A stretch of DNA of 64,000 nucleotides from Chitinophaga sp. S165 (GTDB taxonomy: Bacteria; Bacteroidota; Bacteroidia; Chitinophagales; Chitinophagaceae). Under the pieces are notes generated by a model, which worked only from the letters and a program-made list of their open reading frames with translations, did no database searches and was not told where the DNA came from. The stretch spans positions 2,128,681-2,192,680 of the forward strand of contig NZ_QGTG01000001.1 of the NCBI RefSeq assembly GCF_003182155.1, read 5' to 3'. Both the position numbers and the translations under genes were made by a program. Shown piece after piece: positions 17,634 through 28,300 of the stretch (the first letter of the stretch is position 1; every line of letters starts with the position of its first letter).

Positions 17634-17646
17634 AATGAATGTCTTT

Positions 17647-20427
17647 TTAAAGTCGCAGTTCCAGTCTGGCAAACAGGAAACGCCCGTTATAACCGAATTG
17701 GGTAGCCCTTCTGGTATACCTGAACTGGTTATTGGTGGTATTTGCAGGATTGGCTACCAGGTCAGGATATACGTCGAACACGTTATTGGAGCCGATATTT
17801 ACTTTTACACCCCGGGTGAGCCAGTAACCCACCGCCACATCGGTCACTACTTTTGCGGAGAATGTCTGATAGAAGGCAGGGTCATTGGTAGCTTCTTCCA
17901 CAGAGCCGAAACGCACGCTGCGCAGGAAAGCATTAAACTTGCCGATGTTATAAGAAAGTGTCAGATTCACCTTGTCGCGCGGTACGCTTCTTTCCAGGTA
18001 GATCCTGCTGGCGCGGCTGAAATAGATGTTCTCTTTGCCTTTCAGCTTCTCAGATGCCTTGATATCTCCAACCCTTTGTGTATAACTGTAAGTACCGGAA
18101 AGATCGGCACGGAGTACGCCGGCGCCCAGTTTTGTACTATACGTCAATACCAGGTCAACACCTCTTGTTTCAGAGTTGATCGCATTAGCGAAGAAAGCCG
18201 CCCTGTTGGCATTGGCGAGTGATAATAGCTGATATATTTCCTTATCGATAGCTGACGCTGTATCGGCATTGTTCCCGGAGAACTGGTCAGTATAAACGAT
18301 ACGGTCGTCGATATGTGTAAAGTAGCCGTCCACCGTCAGGTTGAACTTTCCGAAAGCGCTGGTAAAACCGGCGCTGATGCTTTTGGATTTTTCTGGTTTC
18401 AGCTGCGGAATGCCTAACAATTGCGCAGGTCTGCTGTCATTGGTGAAAGTCCCCACTTCATATGGCACACCGTCAACAAATAAAGTAGAAGTGGAAGAAT
18501 AAAACCGCTGATGCAGGGAAGGCGCTCTGAAGCCGGTGCTGGCGGATGCACGCAGGGATGTATTGTTGGTGATCTTATAACGGGCCGTCAGTTTGCCGTT
18601 CAGCGTACTGCCGAAATCGTTATAGTTCTCAAAGCGTGCGGCGCCACCCAACAGGAATGCATCCGTGAAATTAGCTTCTACGTCCACATAAGCGGATATC
18701 GCGCTACGGGTAGCCCTGATGGCATTCTCGGGACGGAAGCCGGGAAACACCTGTGCACCGCCAGCTCTTGGAGAACCGTCTGGTCCGAATACCGTATTCA
18801 CAGATCCCTGCGGATCCGGTATCAGGATGTCATTACCATTAGCGTCCACACCTATCTTCCTTGCACGTCCATAATCGGTATAGGAATTTTCTGCACCCGC
18901 CACCAGTTCATATTGCTCGAAACGGTGTTCGGCACCGAAGGCTATATCCAGTCCCTGCAACACCTCAAAACGACGGGACACGTCCAGGTTGGTAGTATTT
19001 TGAGTGAAGATCGGCCCACCGCAGGTGAACCGTGTAGGAGAAGCTTTCCCGAGGGATGCATTCAATGAATTTTCCACTTTGAAGCCAAACTCATTGCGTC
19101 CGTAGGTATTACTGAAATCCGCTTTCCAGTCACCCAGTTGGCCACGTATGCCCATTGCGAAAGAGCGGTCATAAATATCACTGTGTATTTCCGGTAAAAA
19201 ACCGATGGGGTAGATGTCCAGTACATTCCTGCTATCGTGCGGTAAACGGTATACACCGGCGGCATCTCCATTACGGTAGCCGATACCTCCAAAGAAATAG
19301 AACGCCGCTTCATTCTCCAGTGGTACGAGGCCATTTACAAATAACTGGGCACTGCGCAGTTTAGACTGACCTGCACGCATGCGAATATCATTACGGGTGA
19401 TGTTATTGGCCACCAGGAAAGAATCTGTTTTATCAAGGCCACCGGGATAAGTCCTGTAAATAGCTCCCTGCCAGGGTCCGGAGCGGTTGGTATAATTGCG
19501 GTAATCGTAGGAACCGCTGAAGTTAACATACCCCCCCTTTGAGCCGAGACGAACGCCATAATTTGCGGCAGTCTGCACGGTCTGTCCGTCTATGTTATCG
19601 TCAGCCTGCGAAGTAACATTAGCGCCCGTGGTAACATTTACATTCAGGCGGTCTGTCGTGCTATTCAAAATAATATTGATCACACCGGCAATAGCGTCGG
19701 ATCCGTATTGGGCGGCAGCGCCGTCGCGTAATATCTCAATACGGTTAATAGCAGATGTGGGGATCGCATTCATATCAGTACCAACCGCACCTCGGCCGAA
19801 ACTACCGTTCACATTTACCAGCGCTGTATTGTACCGGCGTTTGCCGTTCACAAGTACAAGTACCTGGTCAGGACCCAGACCACGCAGTGAAGCAGGATCT
19901 ATATGGTCGGTACCATCTGCTACTGTTTGTGTACCGGAACTGAAAGATGGCGCTATATAATTCAGGATCTGGTTAACAGAGACCTGCGGCGCATCGGAAA
20001 CAATCCTTCTGACATCAATAACGTCCACAGGTACCGGCGTTTCCATTTGAGAACGGGGCTTGTTGCGGGAGCCTAATACTACCAGCTCACTTATAGTAGT
20101 GCGTTCTTCTTTCATCACTACATCGAGTGTGACGGTTTGCCCCGCAACAACAGTTACGTCCCTGCGCTGCCATGGAAAGCCCACGAAACTGATCAACAGG
20201 GTGTGATTACCGGGACTTACCTGCAGTGAAAAGTGCCCCTGTTCATCGGTGGCTACACCCCTATTGGTCTTTTCTATACGCACGGTAGCGCCGGGAATTG
20301 GTATTTTTTTATCATCAGTAATGGTACCGGTGACGGTCCCTGTCTGACCATACGAGACCGCTGATATGCATAAAGTAATGAGAATTAGAAGCACAAGGCC
20401 TCTAAGATGGGTGACCGGGTGTAACAT
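17647..20427 (-). CDS. TonB-dependent outer-membrane receptor with CarboxypepD_reg-like domain
   Basis: 926 residues. The signal peptide ends near AVSYGQ. A CarboxypepD_reg-like domain (~28-110; [24 protein letters not shown]) precedes the plug (~125-240; [46 protein letters not shown]) and the barrel, which ends in an aromatic-rich strand [10 protein letters not shown]. Such receptors import large ligands such as siderophores, cobalamin or oligosaccharides using ExbBD-TonB energy. No SusD partner follows, so it is not a classical SusCD pair. No substrate clue is visible nearby. It is divergent from the gamma-glutamyltransferase gene across 165 bp. Confidence 0.92.
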   Translation of the reverse strand: MLHPVTHLRGLVLLILITLCISAVSYGQTGTVTGTITDDKKIPIPGATVRIEKTNRGVATDEQGHFSLQVSPGNHTLLISFVGFPWQRRDVTVVAGQTVTLDVVMKEERTTISELVVLGSRNKPRSQMETPVPVDVIDVRRIVSDAPQVSVNQILNYIAPSFSSGTQTVADGTDHIDPASLRGLGPDQVLVLVNGKRRYNTALVNVNGSFGRGAVGTDMNAIPTSAINRIEILRDGAAAQYGSDAIAGVINIILNSTTDRLNVNVTTGANVTSQADDNIDGQTVQTAANYGVRLGSKGGYVNFSGSYDYRNYTNRSGPWQGAIYRTYPGGLDKTDSFLVANNITRNDIRMRAGQSKLRSAQLFVNGLVPLENEAAFYFFGGIGYRNGDAAGVYRLPHDSRNVLDIYPIGFLPEIHSDIYDRSFAMGIRGQLGDWKADFSNTYGRNEFGFKVENSLNASLGKASPTRFTCGGPIFTQNTTNLDVSRRFEVLQGLDIAFGAEHRFEQYELVAGAENSYTDYGRARKIGVDANGNDILIPDPQGSVNTVFGPDGSPRAGGAQVFPGFRPENAIRATRSAISAYVDVEANFTDAFLLGGAARFENYNDFGSTLNGKLTARYKITNNTSLRASASTGFRAPSLHQRFYSSTSTLFVDGVPYEVGTFTNDSRPAQLLGIPQLKPEKSKSISAGFTSAFGKFNLTVDGYFTHIDDRIVYTDQFSGNNADTASAIDKEIYQLLSLANANRAAFFANAINSETRGVDLVLTYSTKLGAGVLRADLSGTYSYTQRVGDIKASEKLKGKENIYFSRASRIYLERSVPRDKVNLTLSYNIGKFNAFLRSVRFGSVEEATNDPAFYQTFSAKVVTDVAVGYWLTRGVKVNIGSNNVFDVYPDLVANPANTTNNQFRYTRRATQFGYNGRFLFARLELRL

Positions 20428-20592
20428 AAGATTCGATTTAGATTTTAGATTTGGGTTTTTAAATTTTGAGTTGTTCTTTTGGTTATGTTATTGCTACAAG
20501 CACGATGATCTGTCTATTATCTAAAATACTAATTTGACAGCGCATTTTGTAAACAAGTTGTAAATACTCAATTGAAGATTAAATCCATACGC

Positions 20593-22293
20593 ATGCGTAC
20601 GACTTTGGTTCTACTGGCTATAACCCTTGCCAGCACAACTTATGCCCAGCAACCTACCCGAAATGATGCTTATCATTATCAAGTTAAAAAAAGTGTCACA
20701 GCCACTCACGGCGCTGTTGTATCGGCACATCCGCTTGCCAGTCAGGCAGGCCTGCAGATGTTACAGCAGGGCGGTAATGCAGTAGATGCTGCTATAGCTA
20801 CACAGTTCGCGCTGGCCGTAGTATATCCTGCTGCCGGCAACCTGGGTGGAGGCGGATTCCTGATCGCGCATCTTAAAGATGGGAAAAACCTGGCCATCGA
20901 CTACAGGGAGAAAGCGCCTGCGGCCGCTTCCCGGGACATGTATCTTGATAAGTCGGGCAATGCCAATACAACACTCAGTCAGGAAGGCCATCTTGCAGCG
21001 GGCGTACCCGGTACTGTAGCCGGTATCTTCGCATCTCTGCCTTATGCAAAGCTGACCATTCAGCAGCTGATAGCGCCTGCTATTACGCTGGCCGAAAAAG
21101 GATTTGCCATTACCGAAAGAGAGGCGAAAAGCCTGAACAGTCAGCAGGCATTGTTCAGTAAACTCAATACTAAGCCCAATGTTTTTGTAAGGACCAGGAC
21201 CTGGAAAGCAGGCGATACTTTGCTGCAAAAAGATCTTGCCGCTACCTTGAAAAGGATCAGGGACAACGGTCGTGCAGGCTTTTATGAAGGAGAGACTGCT
21301 GCACTCATTGTTGCAGAAATGAAACGTGGTAAAGGACTGATGACGACAGCCGATCTGAAAGCATATGAAGCAAAGGAGAGAACTGCTGTTTCATTCCCTT
21401 ATAAAAGCTACCGGATCGTTACCATGCCCTTACCTTCCAGCGGTGGCATAGCGCTGCAGCAGATGCTGGGCATGGTGGAAAAATATCCATTGGCCTCCTG
21501 GGGCTTCCACTCCGTGAACGCTATGCACGTGATGATAGAAGCGGAACGCCGCGCCTATGCCGACCGTGCTGAGTACTTAGGCGATCCTGACTTTGTAAAG
21601 GTGCCCGTAAAACAGCTCACATCGCCTGCTTATCTGCAATCGCGTATGGAAGATTATGATCCGCATCATGCCGGTTCCAGCGATACAACAGGTGCAGGTA
21701 AAGTATATTACGAAAGCGACGAAACCACGCATCTTTCTGTGATGGATAATGAAGGTAATGCCGTTGCTGTTACTACTACGCTTAACGGCGGTTATGGCAG
21801 CAAAGTAGTAGTGGGTGGCGCGGGCTTTTTCCTGAACAATGAAATGGACGATTTCAGCGTAAAACCTGGTGTACCAAACATGTACGGCCTTGTAGGAAAT
21901 GAGGCGAACGCCGTAGCTCCGGGTAAAAGGATGCTAAGCTCTATGACGCCTACGATCGTGCTGAAGAAAGATAAACCTTATATTGTAGCTGGTACGCCAG
22001 GCGGTTCTACCATTATCACTTCCGTGTTCCAGACGGTGCTCAACATACTTGAATTTAACCTTCCGACACAACAGGCGGTAGACGCGCCGAAGTTCCATCA
22101 CCAATGGTGGCCTGACCAGGTAGATGTGGAAGAAGACTTTGACGAAGCGCCTTTACAGGGTTTACGGCAGATGGGATATAAGATCGTTCCTCACAGCCCT
22201 ATAGGCCGTACAGAGGTTATTAAAGTAAATGATAAAGGACAATTAGAAGCGGCGGGTGATAAACGTGGTGACGACAGCGCTGCTGGTTATTAA
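20593..22293 (+). CDS. ggt: Gamma-glutamyltransferase, exported
   Basis: About 566 residues from the ATG at 20593. An in-frame TTG at 20572 would add a more basic signal-peptide start (MKIKSIR) and is a real alternative. The signal peptide ends near STTYAQQ. The precursor self-cleaves before the catalytic Thr of DETTHLSV (first Thr, codon at 21724). The small subunit then has TTLNGGYGS, NNEMDDF and the GTPGGSTIITSV segment. The enzyme hydrolyses or transfers the gamma-glutamyl group of glutathione and related compounds in the periplasm. It opens a run of five same-strand genes with short gaps. Confidence 0.92.
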   Translation: MRTTLVLLAITLASTTYAQQPTRNDAYHYQVKKSVTATHGAVVSAHPLASQAGLQMLQQGGNAVDAAIATQFALAVVYPAAGNLGGGGFLIAHLKDGKNLAIDYREKAPAAASRDMYLDKSGNANTTLSQEGHLAAGVPGTVAGIFASLPYAKLTIQQLIAPAITLAEKGFAITEREAKSLNSQQALFSKLNTKPNVFVRTRTWKAGDTLLQKDLAATLKRIRDNGRAGFYEGETAALIVAEMKRGKGLMTTADLKAYEAKERTAVSFPYKSYRIVTMPLPSSGGIALQQMLGMVEKYPLASWGFHSVNAMHVMIEAERRAYADRAEYLGDPDFVKVPVKQLTSPAYLQSRMEDYDPHHAGSSDTTGAGKVYYESDETTHLSVMDNEGNAVAVTTTLNGGYGSKVVVGGAGFFLNNEMDDFSVKPGVPNMYGLVGNEANAVAPGKRMLSSMTPTIVLKKDKPYIVAGTPGGSTIITSVFQTVLNILEFNLPTQQAVDAPKFHHQWWPDQVDVEEDFDEAPLQGLRQMGYKIVPHSPIGRTEVIKVNDKGQLEAAGDKRGDDSAAGY

Positions 22294-22313
22294 TCTTCAT
22301 TATACTTACTTTT

Positions 22314-22847
22314 ATGATCGCACAAATATTTCTGGATAGTGTGCTGAAACGATTTGCATACTATAAGTCACTCGGAGATAAAACACTGGCGGAGCTAAGC
22401 GGCGAAGAGCTGCACTGGCAACCGGAGGGAGAACCTAACAGCATTTACCTCATCATCAAACATATGAGTGGTAATATGCATTCCCGCTGGACAGACTTCC
22501 TTACGTCCGACGGCGAAAAGCCCTGGCGCAACAGGGATATCGAATTTGAAGACGACAGATCATCCGCAGAAGAGATCATACAGCTATGGGAAAGCGGCTG
22601 GAAATGTATGCTGGACGCTATTGGCGCATTACAGGCAGATGACCTGGAAAAGACCGTTCATATCCGCAGCGAGCCGCATATTGTGCTGGATGCCATTAAC
22701 AGGCAGCTAAGCCATATCCCTTATCATGTAGGACAAATTGTGTACATTGGTAAAATGATCAAAAAGAGTGACTGGAAAAGTCTGTCCATTCCTAAGGGAC
22801 AATCGCAGGACTTTAACCGGGACATGTTCGGAAAAAAACAACAATAG
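22314..22847 (+). CDS. DinB-like / DUF1572 family protein
   Basis: 177 residues, all helical in appearance, with no signal peptide. The KHMSGNMHSRW segment near residue 50 and the paired His in SHIPYHVGQIVYIGK match the three-His metal site of the DinB/YfiT superfamily (DUF1572 branch). Some members are metal-dependent thiol transferases, for example with bacillithiol or mycothiol. The activity of this one is unknown. Its position next to gamma-glutamyltransferase fits a thiol-related role, but that is inference. The next gene starts 1 bp after the stop. Confidence 0.75.
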   Translation: MIAQIFLDSVLKRFAYYKSLGDKTLAELSGEELHWQPEGEPNSIYLIIKHMSGNMHSRWTDFLTSDGEKPWRNRDIEFEDDRSSAEEIIQLWESGWKCMLDAIGALQADDLEKTVHIRSEPHIVLDAINRQLSHIPYHVGQIVYIGKMIKKSDWKSLSIPKGQSQDFNRDMFGKKQQ

Positions 22848-22848
22848 T

Positions 22849-23277
22849 ATGAAGAGCAGATTACAGGCCATCACATTCGCAGCTATACTCGCCCTTGCTT
22901 TCGGTGCATGTAACAGCGGCCGTACCAACGACCTGCTGATACACAAGAAATGGCGGGTATATGATGTGGTGATCCCACCGGGAACGGCCTATGACATTAC
23001 ACAGATCAACCAGGCCACAGAACTGAAGAGAGGATATTATACCAACGTGTTCTACCAGTTCCTCGACAATAACCTGTTCATTGCCACGATCGATAACAAA
23101 CCCGATTCGGGCAAGTATAAATTATTGAGCAATGGCAAGGTTATTTCCGTAACAGCTGCCAACGGACTACGGTCGTCAGAAAACCTTGTAACTGTTGTAA
23201 ACCTGGATGCGACGCACTTTGACATGAAAGTGAAGTCGGGTGATTATTACTTCATACTGAAAACGAAAGCCGAATAA
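22849..23277 (+). CDS. Hypothetical lipoprotein (lipocalin-like size)
   Basis: 142 residues from the ATG at 22849, which directly follows the preceding stop. The same frame is open 81 bp further upstream inside the previous gene, but the signal peptide begins at this ATG. Lipobox F-G-A-C at ~19-22. The mature part begins LLIHKKWRVYDVV and ends in alternating strands (HFDMKVKSGDYYFIL). This is a pattern common to small beta-barrel lipoproteins of Bacteroidota described as lipocalin-like. No function is assigned. Confidence 0.6.
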   Translation: MKSRLQAITFAAILALAFGACNSGRTNDLLIHKKWRVYDVVIPPGTAYDITQINQATELKRGYYTNVFYQFLDNNLFIATIDNKPDSGKYKLLSNGKVISVTAANGLRSSENLVTVVNLDATHFDMKVKSGDYYFILKTKAE

Positions 23278-23318
23278 CAGGCTGCGTCTTACAACGGGCG
23301 CAACGGGGCTACTGCAAC

Positions 23319-24365
23319 ATGGAAGTACAATATACACATACAACGCCTGCCGGCAAAACAAGTATTTCCGGAAAAGAATATCTCTTCTTTTCCGGATTTT
23401 CTTATCTGGGCTTACATGCGCTTCCTGCCTTTAAGGAATTGCTGAAACAGGGCATTGATGAATATGGAAGCACATTCATTTCTTCCCGTATTGCCAATGT
23501 ACGCCTGCACCTGTACGAAGAGCTGGAGCACGCATTGGCAGTCTTACAACATCAACAGGCAGCAGCTACTTTCTCGTCGGGCTTTCTGGCTTCACAGGCA
23601 GCGGTGCAATATGCCGCGACCCGGGGCCAGTTGTTATATGCGCCTTCCACTCATCCAGCATTGTGGACGGGACAACCACTTATTCCAAAAGAAGACTGGG
23701 CTACCTGGGCTGCAGCAACGGTGAGTAAGATCAACACACATCCTGATCATAGTTTCGTGGTCGTCACCGACAGTGTAAACCCGCTTACAAGCACCATCAA
23801 TGACTTTTCCTGGCTACAGCAGGTGCAGAAGCAGGTATTGGTCCTTATTGATGATGCGCATGGTATCGGGGTGATCGGAGCTGAAGGGAATGGCATTGCA
23901 GATATACTGCCGCAACACCCGCCGGTACATTACCTGCTATCGGCCTCTCTGGCCAAAGCATATAGTGCAGAGGGAGGCGTAGTGTCAGGACATGCTGCGG
24001 ATATTGCGGCCATTAAAAGACTGCCATTATTTACCGGCGCCACGCCTATAATGCCGGCTAATGCATGGGCTTTCCTGCAAAGTTTCTCCCTGCACAAAAC
24101 GCAAAGAAAATTGTTACGGGAACGTATTAGTTATTTTGAGGCCCTGACGGGAAATATAGGATATTTGCACAACCCCTTCCACCTCCCCGTATTCCTTCTG
24201 AAGGATAGTACGGGGATTGAAAAATATCTGCTGGAGCATGATATCATGATCTCTTCTTTTGGTTATCCCAATCCGGATAGCCCTCCCGTGAACAGGATCA
24301 TTGTTTCTGCCCATCATTCGGAAGAGGACCTGTATGTACTTCAGAAACTACTCACAAACAGATAA
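23319..24365 (+). CDS. PLP-dependent alpha-oxoamine-synthase-like aminotransferase (BioF/KBL-like)
   Basis: 348 residues, about 40 shorter than typical BioF. Landmarks: GYLGLHALP and YGSTFISSRIANVRLHLYEELE near the N-end, the PLP-ring contact DDAHGIGVIG, and the lysine site SLAKAYSAEGG (family pattern [ST]-x-[SA]-K). Alpha-oxoamine synthases join an amino acid with an acyl-CoA (8-amino-7-oxononanoate, 2-amino-3-ketobutyrate, or 3-ketosphinganine for sphingolipids). No other biotin gene is nearby, so bioF is not claimed. In Bacteroidota, relatives also make sphingolipids and unusual amines. It sits 3 bp before the TraB gene. Confidence 0.8.
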   Translation: MEVQYTHTTPAGKTSISGKEYLFFSGFSYLGLHALPAFKELLKQGIDEYGSTFISSRIANVRLHLYEELEHALAVLQHQQAAATFSSGFLASQAAVQYAATRGQLLYAPSTHPALWTGQPLIPKEDWATWAAATVSKINTHPDHSFVVVTDSVNPLTSTINDFSWLQQVQKQVLVLIDDAHGIGVIGAEGNGIADILPQHPPVHYLLSASLAKAYSAEGGVVSGHAADIAAIKRLPLFTGATPIMPANAWAFLQSFSLHKTQRKLLRERISYFEALTGNIGYLHNPFHLPVFLLKDSTGIEKYLLEHDIMISSFGYPNPDSPPVNRIIVSAHHSEEDLYVLQKLLTNR

Positions 24366-24367
24366 AT

Positions 24368-25246
24368 ATGTTACTGAAAAAGATTCCCATGCTGCTTTCC
24401 TGCAGCCTGTTGTTATTAACCGCCAAAGCCCAGCAACAACCCCAGGAAAAATCTTCCCTGCTTTGGGAAATATCCGGCAAGGGCCTGCAAAGCCCTTCGT
24501 GGCTGTACGGTACGATACATGCCATTTGTCCGCAGGACCTTCACCTCTCTTCCGCCACTCTTGACGCCGTGAAACAATCCAAATCGCTGTACCTGGAGGT
24601 GAACATTGACGATAAGGAGGAGATCGGCCGTTTGCAAAGGGCGGTACTGATGCCCGAGTCTTACTCTTTCAAATCCCTTTTTGCTGAGAATGACTACATT
24701 AGATTATCCGCCTGGTTCCGGGATTCGCTTAAAATAGAACTGGCGCAGCTGGACAGGTTAAAGCCCCTGGTGATCTATTCCATCATGATCAGGAAGTTCT
24801 TTGCCACGACCTGTGACGCTCCTGCGTCGACAGAAGGTGAGTTTATCAAACTCGCCAAAGCACAACAGCTGCCTGTAAAAGGACTGGAAACGGCGCTTGA
24901 ACAGGTGTCCCTTTTTGACAGCATTCCTGATACGGAAGAAGCTGCAATGATACTTAAGGCGGTGACTGATACGGCGAGATCCGTACGCTTATACAACCAG
25001 ATGATGACGGCTTACAAACACGGCGATATACAATCATTGTACAACCTGGTCAATGAAACGGAAGATATGACCAACTACAGGGAGTTGCTGCTGGACAACC
25101 GTAACCGCAACTGGACGGGCATCATTGCCAGCGAAGCCGGTAAGGCCTCCACTTTCTTCGCCGTAGGCGCTGGCCATCTGGGTGGAAACATGGGGGTTAT
25201 TGAGCTACTACGCAAACAGGGATATACTGTTAAACCTGTGCTATAA
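24368..25246 (+). CDS. TraB/GumN family protein, exported
   Basis: 292 residues. A signal peptide ends near TAKAQQ. The GTIH motif (SWLYGTIHAI, ~residue 45) and the C-terminal FFAVGAGHLGGNMGVIELLRKQGY segment are the two conserved blocks of the TraB/GumN superfamily. Family members are proposed metal-dependent proteases of the Tiki type or polysaccharide-related proteins. The His of GTIH and the Glu/His in the C-terminal block are the likely catalytic positions. It ends a tightly packed group beginning with ggt. Confidence 0.85.
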   Translation: MLLKKIPMLLSCSLLLLTAKAQQQPQEKSSLLWEISGKGLQSPSWLYGTIHAICPQDLHLSSATLDAVKQSKSLYLEVNIDDKEEIGRLQRAVLMPESYSFKSLFAENDYIRLSAWFRDSLKIELAQLDRLKPLVIYSIMIRKFFATTCDAPASTEGEFIKLAKAQQLPVKGLETALEQVSLFDSIPDTEEAAMILKAVTDTARSVRLYNQMMTAYKHGDIQSLYNLVNETEDMTNYRELLLDNRNRNWTGIIASEAGKASTFFAVGAGHLGGNMGVIELLRKQGYTVKPVL

Positions 25247-25312
25247 TTAGCGTACTTACAGACGATACCCGGCAGTTCTGCGTTCTCTTATAGTTCTATC
25301 AAGTAATTCAAC

Positions 25313-25320
25313 TATTTTTG
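25313..25320 (+). promoter_or_regulatory. -7 box TATTTTTG before tamB
   Basis: Exact TAnnTTTG match. The predicted transcription start is near 25325, only ~15 bases before the start codon that fits the membrane anchor (CTG at 25340). No strong -33 TTTG is visible. Confidence 0.5.
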
Positions 25321-25339
25321 CCGGATTAAATCTCGCCGT

Positions 25340-28300
25340 CTGAAAAAAGTACGTAAAATAATAACTGTGATCTTCCTGAGTTTACTGGGGCTTGTCATCC
25401 TGATAGGCGTCCTGGTGAACATTCCGGTGGTCCAGAACTTCCTGGTACATCAAGCTACCGAACGCCTGTCTGAACAACTGAGGACCAAAGTAGAGATCGA
25501 ACATGTCAACATCCGGCTGTTTAACAGTCTCCGGCTGGAAGGCACGCTGATCGAAGACAGGCACAAAGATACCCTGCTCTATGCCCGTGTACTGCAACTG
25601 CGTATTACCGACTGGTTCTTTTTCCAGGACAAACCCGTTATAAAATTCATCGGCCTGGAAGATGCGGACGTGAACCTGGTACGCCACCGGAATGACTCTG
25701 TGTGGAACTATCAGTTCATCATAGATGAATTCAGCGCTCCGCCGGATACCACCAGGAAACCCCAAAAAGGCAGTGGCGGCGTTGCTTTCGATCTGCGCAA
25801 GACCGATCTGCGCAACGTTCGCATTAACCAGATAGACGCCTGGATCGGAGAAGATATGCGTGTGGCAGCTAAACGCATTTACGTAGATGCTAAAAATATT
25901 GATCTCAATCAGCATAATATTGATATCCAGGAGATGACGCTGGATAAACCTACGTTTATCATTTCCCGGTACCCTGCCTCTCCCCTTCGTAAGAAACGGC
26001 CAGCACCACCTGCGGCGCCACTCACGGATACTGCTGCTATTCCGGCACTTCGCTGGAATAGCGCTAACTGGAAACTGCTGGTGAAAGAGATGTCCATTAA
26101 GGACGGCACTTTCGGCGTGGATGACCTGGAAGATCCCACTCCCGTGCAGGCGGGCCACTTTGCCCCAAATCATATCCGGTTTAACAGTATCGACCTTTCC
26201 TTGTCCAATACCAGCCTGGTAAAAGACAGCATACTGGGAGACCTGACCATGAACACGAAAGAGCGGAGCGGTTTTGAAGTGAAAAAGCTGACAGCAAGGT
26301 TTAAGATGTCGCCGGTAGAAATGGAGTTCTCACATATGGACCTCCTCACCAACCGGAGCCACCTGCGGGATTATTATACGATGCAGTATGCCGATATCAG
26401 CGACATGAACGGCTATGTGGACGAGGTATACATGCGGGCGCATATTGTGAACAGCACCCTGCATTCTGACGACATCGCTTATTTCGCACCGGAACTATCT
26501 GACTGGAAAAGAGAAATTACGTTGAGCGGCGATGCCCGTGGTCCGGTAAGTAATCTGAAAGCAACCAACATTCAATTACAATCGGGCACTACTACCAGCC
26601 TGAAAGGGGGACTGGAAATGCGGGGCCTTCCTGATATCAACGATACCTACATCGACTTTACCGCGGAGGAACTGCTCACTACAGGCGCCGACATCATCAG
26701 TATCGCTCCTGAAATGAAGAACATGGACCCGTTACAGCTGGACAGGCTCACCAACATCCGCTTTACAGGTACATTTACAGGGTTCGTTAATGACTTCGTG
26801 GCATATGGTAAATTCCAGACCAATCTGGGTAACCTGAACTCCGATATCAACTTCAAAACTAACAGGGATGTGCCGGTTTATTCAGGAAGCCTGACAACAG
26901 ATGCTTTCAACGTGGGCACACTGTTGAACGTACCGGAATTGTCCACCATTTCCCTCAGTGCTAAACTGAACGGAGAAGGTTTCAACTTTAAAACACTAAA
27001 GGCAGATGTAGATGCCGATGTACGGCAGATCACCCTGAACGGCTACGACTATACCAATATCAAGACAAAGGGAGACATGAACCGTAAGTTCTTCAACGGT
27101 TCACTCACTGTCAATGACCCGAACCTGGATATGGATTTTGCCGGTACGATCGATTTCAACGACAGCGTACCGGTGTTCGACTTTGATTCTGATATACGCC
27201 ATGCGAACCTGAGATCCTTAAAGATGACGAGAGATTCCATTGTCATGCAGGCTAAAATGGCGCTCAACTTTGCAGGTGATAACATAGATAACTTCAACGG
27301 ATCGGCCAGGGTATACAATGTATCGTTATTCAAAGATCAGCGCAGGCTGGAGTTTGACTCCCTCAACGTATCTACCCATTTGGAAAATAATGTGAAGGTA
27401 CTGGCTATCCAGGGTAGTGAGATCGGCGGGTATGTGAAGGGGAACTATAGTTTTATGCAATTACCGGATGCATTCCGCCTGTTGCTGAACAAATACTATC
27501 CCAGCTACTTTCCCGATGCGCCCAAAGCCAATATTCAACAGGATTTCTCCTTTGCTTTTCAGCTGGGACAGGTCGATAAGCTGATCCGGGGCTTTTCAAA
27601 AGATATTTCCGGGTTTGACAATTCAACGGTAGAAGGCGCGCTGAATACTATCAGCGGTAACCTGGCCCTGAATGTCAATGTACCGCTGGCATCTTACAGG
27701 AACTATCATTTTGAGGGCCTTCAGCTAAAAAGCACGGGCACTTTCGATAAGATCGATATCAGTACCAGCATAACAAAAGTATCATCGGGCGACAGGGTAT
27801 GGCTACAGCATCCGCTCATCCTGGCCAATTCAGGACGTGATACGTCCTATATTAAGGTGGACCTGCAGGCGGTAGACTCCTCCTCACTGGATGGCTTTTA
27901 TGCCAGGGTTATAACTGTGGCGGATGGCGTGAAGGTAAGTTTCCTTAACAGCGCCTTTACCGTAAATGAACGGCAATGGAATGTTACGCCTGGTAATGAG
28001 ATCTACTGGAGCAAGGACTTCCTGACCATCCATAACCTGCAGGTAACCAGGAATGAACAAAGTATTACGGTAGAAACAAATGAATTCAACCCGGATGAAT
28101 CCAAGTTCATTGTAAACCTGAAGAACCTGAACCTGTCTGATGTGATCCCATACCAGCTGACCAGCATGCGTATAGAGGGTTTCGCAAACGGTAACATCAA
28201 TATATCAGACCCTACACATAACCTGGACATTGAGTCGCTGATCACATTCAGTGAATTGCGTATCGACAATGATTCTATCGGTCTGGTAGCGTTTGAAGGC

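Noticed and set aside
17611..18222. 200-residue ORF opposite the TonB receptor, and similar antisense ORFs in other large genes
   Set aside because: These are shadow frames of well-supported genes on the other strand, without motifs.
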